The notes under the pieces were generated by a model. The model was not told where the DNA came from and made no database searches. It saw nothing but the letters and a program-made list of their open reading frames with translations. 18,412 bases of DNA. It comes from an uncultured Oscillospiraceae bacterium. GTDB lineage: Bacteria > Bacillota > Clostridia > Oscillospirales > Acutalibacteraceae. This document shows positions 16,299 to 18,412 of this stretch, in pieces. Position numbers and translations under genes: made by a program. Every line of letters starts with the position of its first letter. Within the stretch, counting starts at the first letter, position 1. The stretch spans positions 1-18,412 of the forward strand of contig CABTZO010000018.1 in assembly GCA_902489335.1 (NCBI GenBank), written 5' to 3'.

Positions 16299-16643
16299 AT
16301 GGAAGACTGTATTTTTTGCAAAATTGTGAAAGGTGAAATAAAAGCCGATAAAATTTTTGAAGACGATAAAGTATTAGCTTTTAAAGATTTAAGTCCTCAA
16401 GCTCCGGTTCATATTTTGGTAATACCAAAAGAACATATTGAATCGGCTAAAGACATTAATGAGGAAAATTCTGAAATTATTTCACATATATTTGAAGTTA
16501 TTTCTTATATTGCAGGAGATCTTTCATTAAATGAAGAAGGATTTCGAGTAGTCAGCAACAGCGGAGAAAATGCCGGGCAATCGGTTATGCACCTTCATTT
16601 TCATTTGCTGTCGGGAAGACCGTTTTCTTGGCCTCCCGGCTGA
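16299..16643 (+). CDS. HIT family protein (Hint-type nucleoside phosphoramidase)
   Basis: A 114-aa member of the histidine triad superfamily, Hint branch. Such proteins hydrolyse AMP-lysine and other adenosine phosphoramidates, and the cellular role in bacteria is poorly known. It begins with CIFCKIVKGEIKADKI, the Hint CxxC start, followed by AFKDLSPQAPVHILVIPKEHI and the active-site triad HLHFHLL with GRPFSWPPG at the end. I choose ATG 16299 over the in-frame ATG at 16278, because GGAAGGTG (16286-16293) lies 5 bp before it and it gives the family start (MEDCIFC). The alaS stop is at 16281, so the two are co-transcribed. A strong terminator follows 14 bp after the stop. Confidence 0.94.
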   Translation: MEDCIFCKIVKGEIKADKIFEDDKVLAFKDLSPQAPVHILVIPKEHIESAKDINEENSEIISHIFEVISYIAGDLSLNEEGFRVVSNSGENAGQSVMHLHFHLLSGRPFSWPPG

Positions 16644-16657
16644 TAAACGTCAATTTT

Positions 16658-16691
16658 ATCTCCCAAACGGTAATGTTTGGGAGATTTTTTT
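16658..16691 (+). terminator. Intrinsic terminator after the HIT gene
   Basis: Perfect 11-bp stem ATCTCCCAAAC (16658-16668) and GTTTGGGAGAT (16675-16685), loop GGTAAT, then seven T (16685-16691). It ends the esterase-alaS-HIT transcription unit. Confidence 0.95.
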
Positions 16692-16705
16692 GCTTTTATT
16701 ATAAA
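16677..16705 (+). promoter_or_regulatory. Possible sigma-A promoter for comEC, overlapping the terminator
   Basis: TTGGGA (16677-16682), 17-bp spacer, TATAAA (16700-16705). The -35 box lies in the right arm of the terminator hairpin. Transcription would start near 16712, about 23 nt before the TTG start. The -35 is only a fair match. Confidence 0.4.
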
Positions 16706-16734
16706 ACTAAATGAAAATATAGGGGGTGGTATAT

Positions 16735-18412
16735 TTGAGACGTCCTCTATTCTTTATCGGTTTATCTTTTCTTTTCTATTCATCATTGATTTTCTTTACG
16801 AAGCTTAGTTTAATTAAGATTTTTCCGTTTATATTTGTTGTAATGTTATTTATTTTATTATTTATTAGAAAATATAAATTATTGTCAACAGTTAGTTTTT
16901 TTTCTTTTTATATATTCGATTATTCTTTTTATTTCTTTTTTCAAATATCAACTTATTCAAAATAAATATTGCGAAAAAACTGAAATTATTACAGCTGTTG
17001 TTGAAAATGTAACTGTTAAATCGAAAACAAAAAATGTTAAATACACATTAAAGGTAAACTCAATCGGTGATAAAAAATCTAACTTTAAAATTTTAATGAC
17101 AAGTAAATCACTTGACTCTCTAAAACCGGGAGATAAGATTAAGTTTAAAGGAAAACTTACAAAGAGTGATGAAAATTCTGATTATTATAAAAATAACTTC
17201 AGTAAAGGTATAGTCTTTACAACATATCCCAACTACGATGGAGTAAAAATTATTAAGAAAACAAATAATCCTATATATTTTATAAAAAATCTAAATATGA
17301 AATATATGAGAGCTCTTAAAACTTACCTTCCGAGTAATGAAGGATCAGTTGCAATTGCAATGTTTTTAGGTGACAAATCGGGACTTTCTGATAATTTATA
17401 TGCTATATTTCAAAATACAGGTGTTGCACATCTTTTTTCTGTTTCCGGCCTGCATCTGTCATTAATTTCATTTTCTATTTATAAAATAATTTTTTATTTA
17501 ACCAAGTCTGACAAGATAGGCTGCTTAAGTTCAATCTTTTCTATTGTTTTGTTTTCAATGATGACAGGTGCACCGCCGAGTGTAATACGTTCCGGAATCA
17601 TGATGACTTTTATTTTCATATCCAAAATAATAAAAAAGAATGCCGATATATTAAATTCTCTCGGTGCGGCAATTGTATTTATGTTAATTTTAAGACCGTC
17701 TATAGGATTAAATTTATCTTTATTGCTTTCAGCTTTTTCAACACTTGGCATTATTGTTTTCTATCCTAATATTAAAGGTTTTTTTATAATTAAGAATAAA
17801 GCGTTAAACAAAATCTCGGAATATTTGTTTATCTGGTTATCAGCTAACATATCGACAGTTTTATTCAGCAGTATTGTATTTAAAAAATTGTCGTTTTCAG
17901 CTCCGATTGCTAATTTTGCAGTTATTTCACTTGCAATGATATCATTGTTATTAACCTTTATATCCTATTTTGTTTATTTCATAAAATTTATAAATGTATA
18001 TTTTCCTTATCTTTTATTATTTATTGGAATTATAAATAAATATATAATTACAGTTTTGAAAAAACTTTCAGATTTAAAATTCTCAACAATAAATATATCA
18101 AACAAAGAATTTTTGTTTCTAATTTTTATTATACTTATTTTTATAACAATAAATATAATATTTAAAACCAAAAGAGAAAAAACAGCCGTCTGTCTTTGTG
18201 TTATTTTAACTTTTCATATAATATCTTATTCATTGATAAACAGAGGCGAAAAAATCATAGATATTCCCGATGTAGGGAATGCAAGTTTAATAACACTGAG
18301 TTATTCGGGAAATTTTTATATGTTTGGGGCAGGGGGCCTTGACTTTAATGATAAGAGAATTTTTGATATAATAAATGCAAATCAAATCAGAGAATATAAA
18401 TTGCTTTTTATC
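16735..18412 (+). pseudogene. comEC: comEC, DNA internalization channel, with a +1 frameshift near the 5' end; 3' end outside window
   Basis: ComEC is the inner-membrane channel for single-stranded DNA uptake in natural transformation. The start is TTG 16735 (MRRPLFFIGL), with GGGGGTGG (16722-16729) as SD. The first frame gives two or three membrane segments and stops at 16963-16965. A second frame, +1 relative to it, is open from 16844 to the window end without a stop. It reads as the rest of ComEC: the extracellular OB-like domain (TAVVENVTVKSKTKNV, LKPGDKIKFKGKL), LGDKSGLSDNLYAIFQNTGVAHLFSVSGLHLS, the GAPPSVIRSGIMM motif, many membrane helices, then the start of the metallo-beta-lactamase-like domain (IPDVGNASLITLSYSG). 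Removing one base from the T run at 16896-16903 joins the frames. It may be a real mutation, phase variation or a sequencing error. The C-terminus is cut by the window. Confidence 0.85.
16896..16903 (+). repeat. Homopolymer T8 at the likely comEC frameshift site
   Basis: Eight consecutive T within a T-rich stretch. Reading one T fewer fuses the upstream and downstream comEC frames into MRRPL...LLSTVSFFLFIYSIILF...KYCEKTE. The shift could formally be anywhere in 16844-16962, which also holds runs of five and six T, but this run is the longest. Confidence 0.6.

Noticed and set aside
1..18412. CRISPR arrays, tRNA/rRNA genes, insertion sequences, prophage or defence genes
   Set aside because: No direct-repeat arrays, cloverleaf-like sequences, transposase or phage motifs were seen. 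All longer frames are assigned to cellular genes.

Overview
The window looks like chromosomal core sequence of a low-GC, anaerobic Firmicute. Codons are AT-rich, Shine-Dalgarno (SD) sites are strong, and the hprK-murB-rapZ-whiA-dnaE-pfkA order is a Clostridia/Tissierellia-type neighbourhood. An anaerobic GlpA-like/DUF1667 redox operon supports the same placement. I cannot name the genus. I see no tRNA, rRNA, CRISPR array, insertion sequence or prophage gene, and almost every base is coding.

Layout. (1) 1-9573, plus strand: one tightly packed run of genes. It holds the 3' part of the housekeeping sigma factor rpoD, then hprK (carbon catabolite control), murB (peptidoglycan precursor), rapZ, whiA, a short dnaE, pfkA, a shikimate-kinase-like gene and a small radical SAM gene. 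Gaps are 0-60 bp and several genes overlap or are one base apart. A new promoter is likely just before pfkA. (2) 9575-12633, minus strand: a three-gene operon made of a GlpA-like FAD oxidoreductase with a BFD [2Fe-2S] domain, an FAD/NAD(P) pyridine-nucleotide oxidoreductase and a DUF1667 CxxC protein. It converges on the radical SAM gene. Its terminator hairpin appears to lie inside that gene's coding sequence. (3) 12634-12781: a divergent intergenic region with back-to-back sigma-A promoters. (4) 12782-16643, plus strand: an HSL-type esterase, alaS and a HIT-family protein, closed by a near-perfect intrinsic terminator. (5) 16735-18412: comEC (DNA uptake channel). It is interrupted near its start by a +1 frameshift, most simply placed in a run of eight T, and it is cut off by the window end.

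How the genes fit together. The first block mixes global control (sigma-A, HprK, WhiA, RapZ), cell wall synthesis (MurB), replication (DnaE) and glycolysis (PfkA). This resembles a growth-control neighbourhood. HprK senses glycolytic intermediates, RapZ is a nucleotide-binding regulator and PfkA sets glycolytic flux. The yvcK gene usually found between rapZ and whiA is absent here. The minus-strand trio is probably a soluble flavin/iron-sulfur dehydrogenase module related to glycerol-3-phosphate oxidation.

I see no wholly new system. The points most worth a second look are the comEC frameshift, a DnaE that lacks its OB fold and has a decayed PHP site, a PfkA with altered allosteric-site residues, the coding-sequence terminator at the convergent junction, and the DUF1667 trio.
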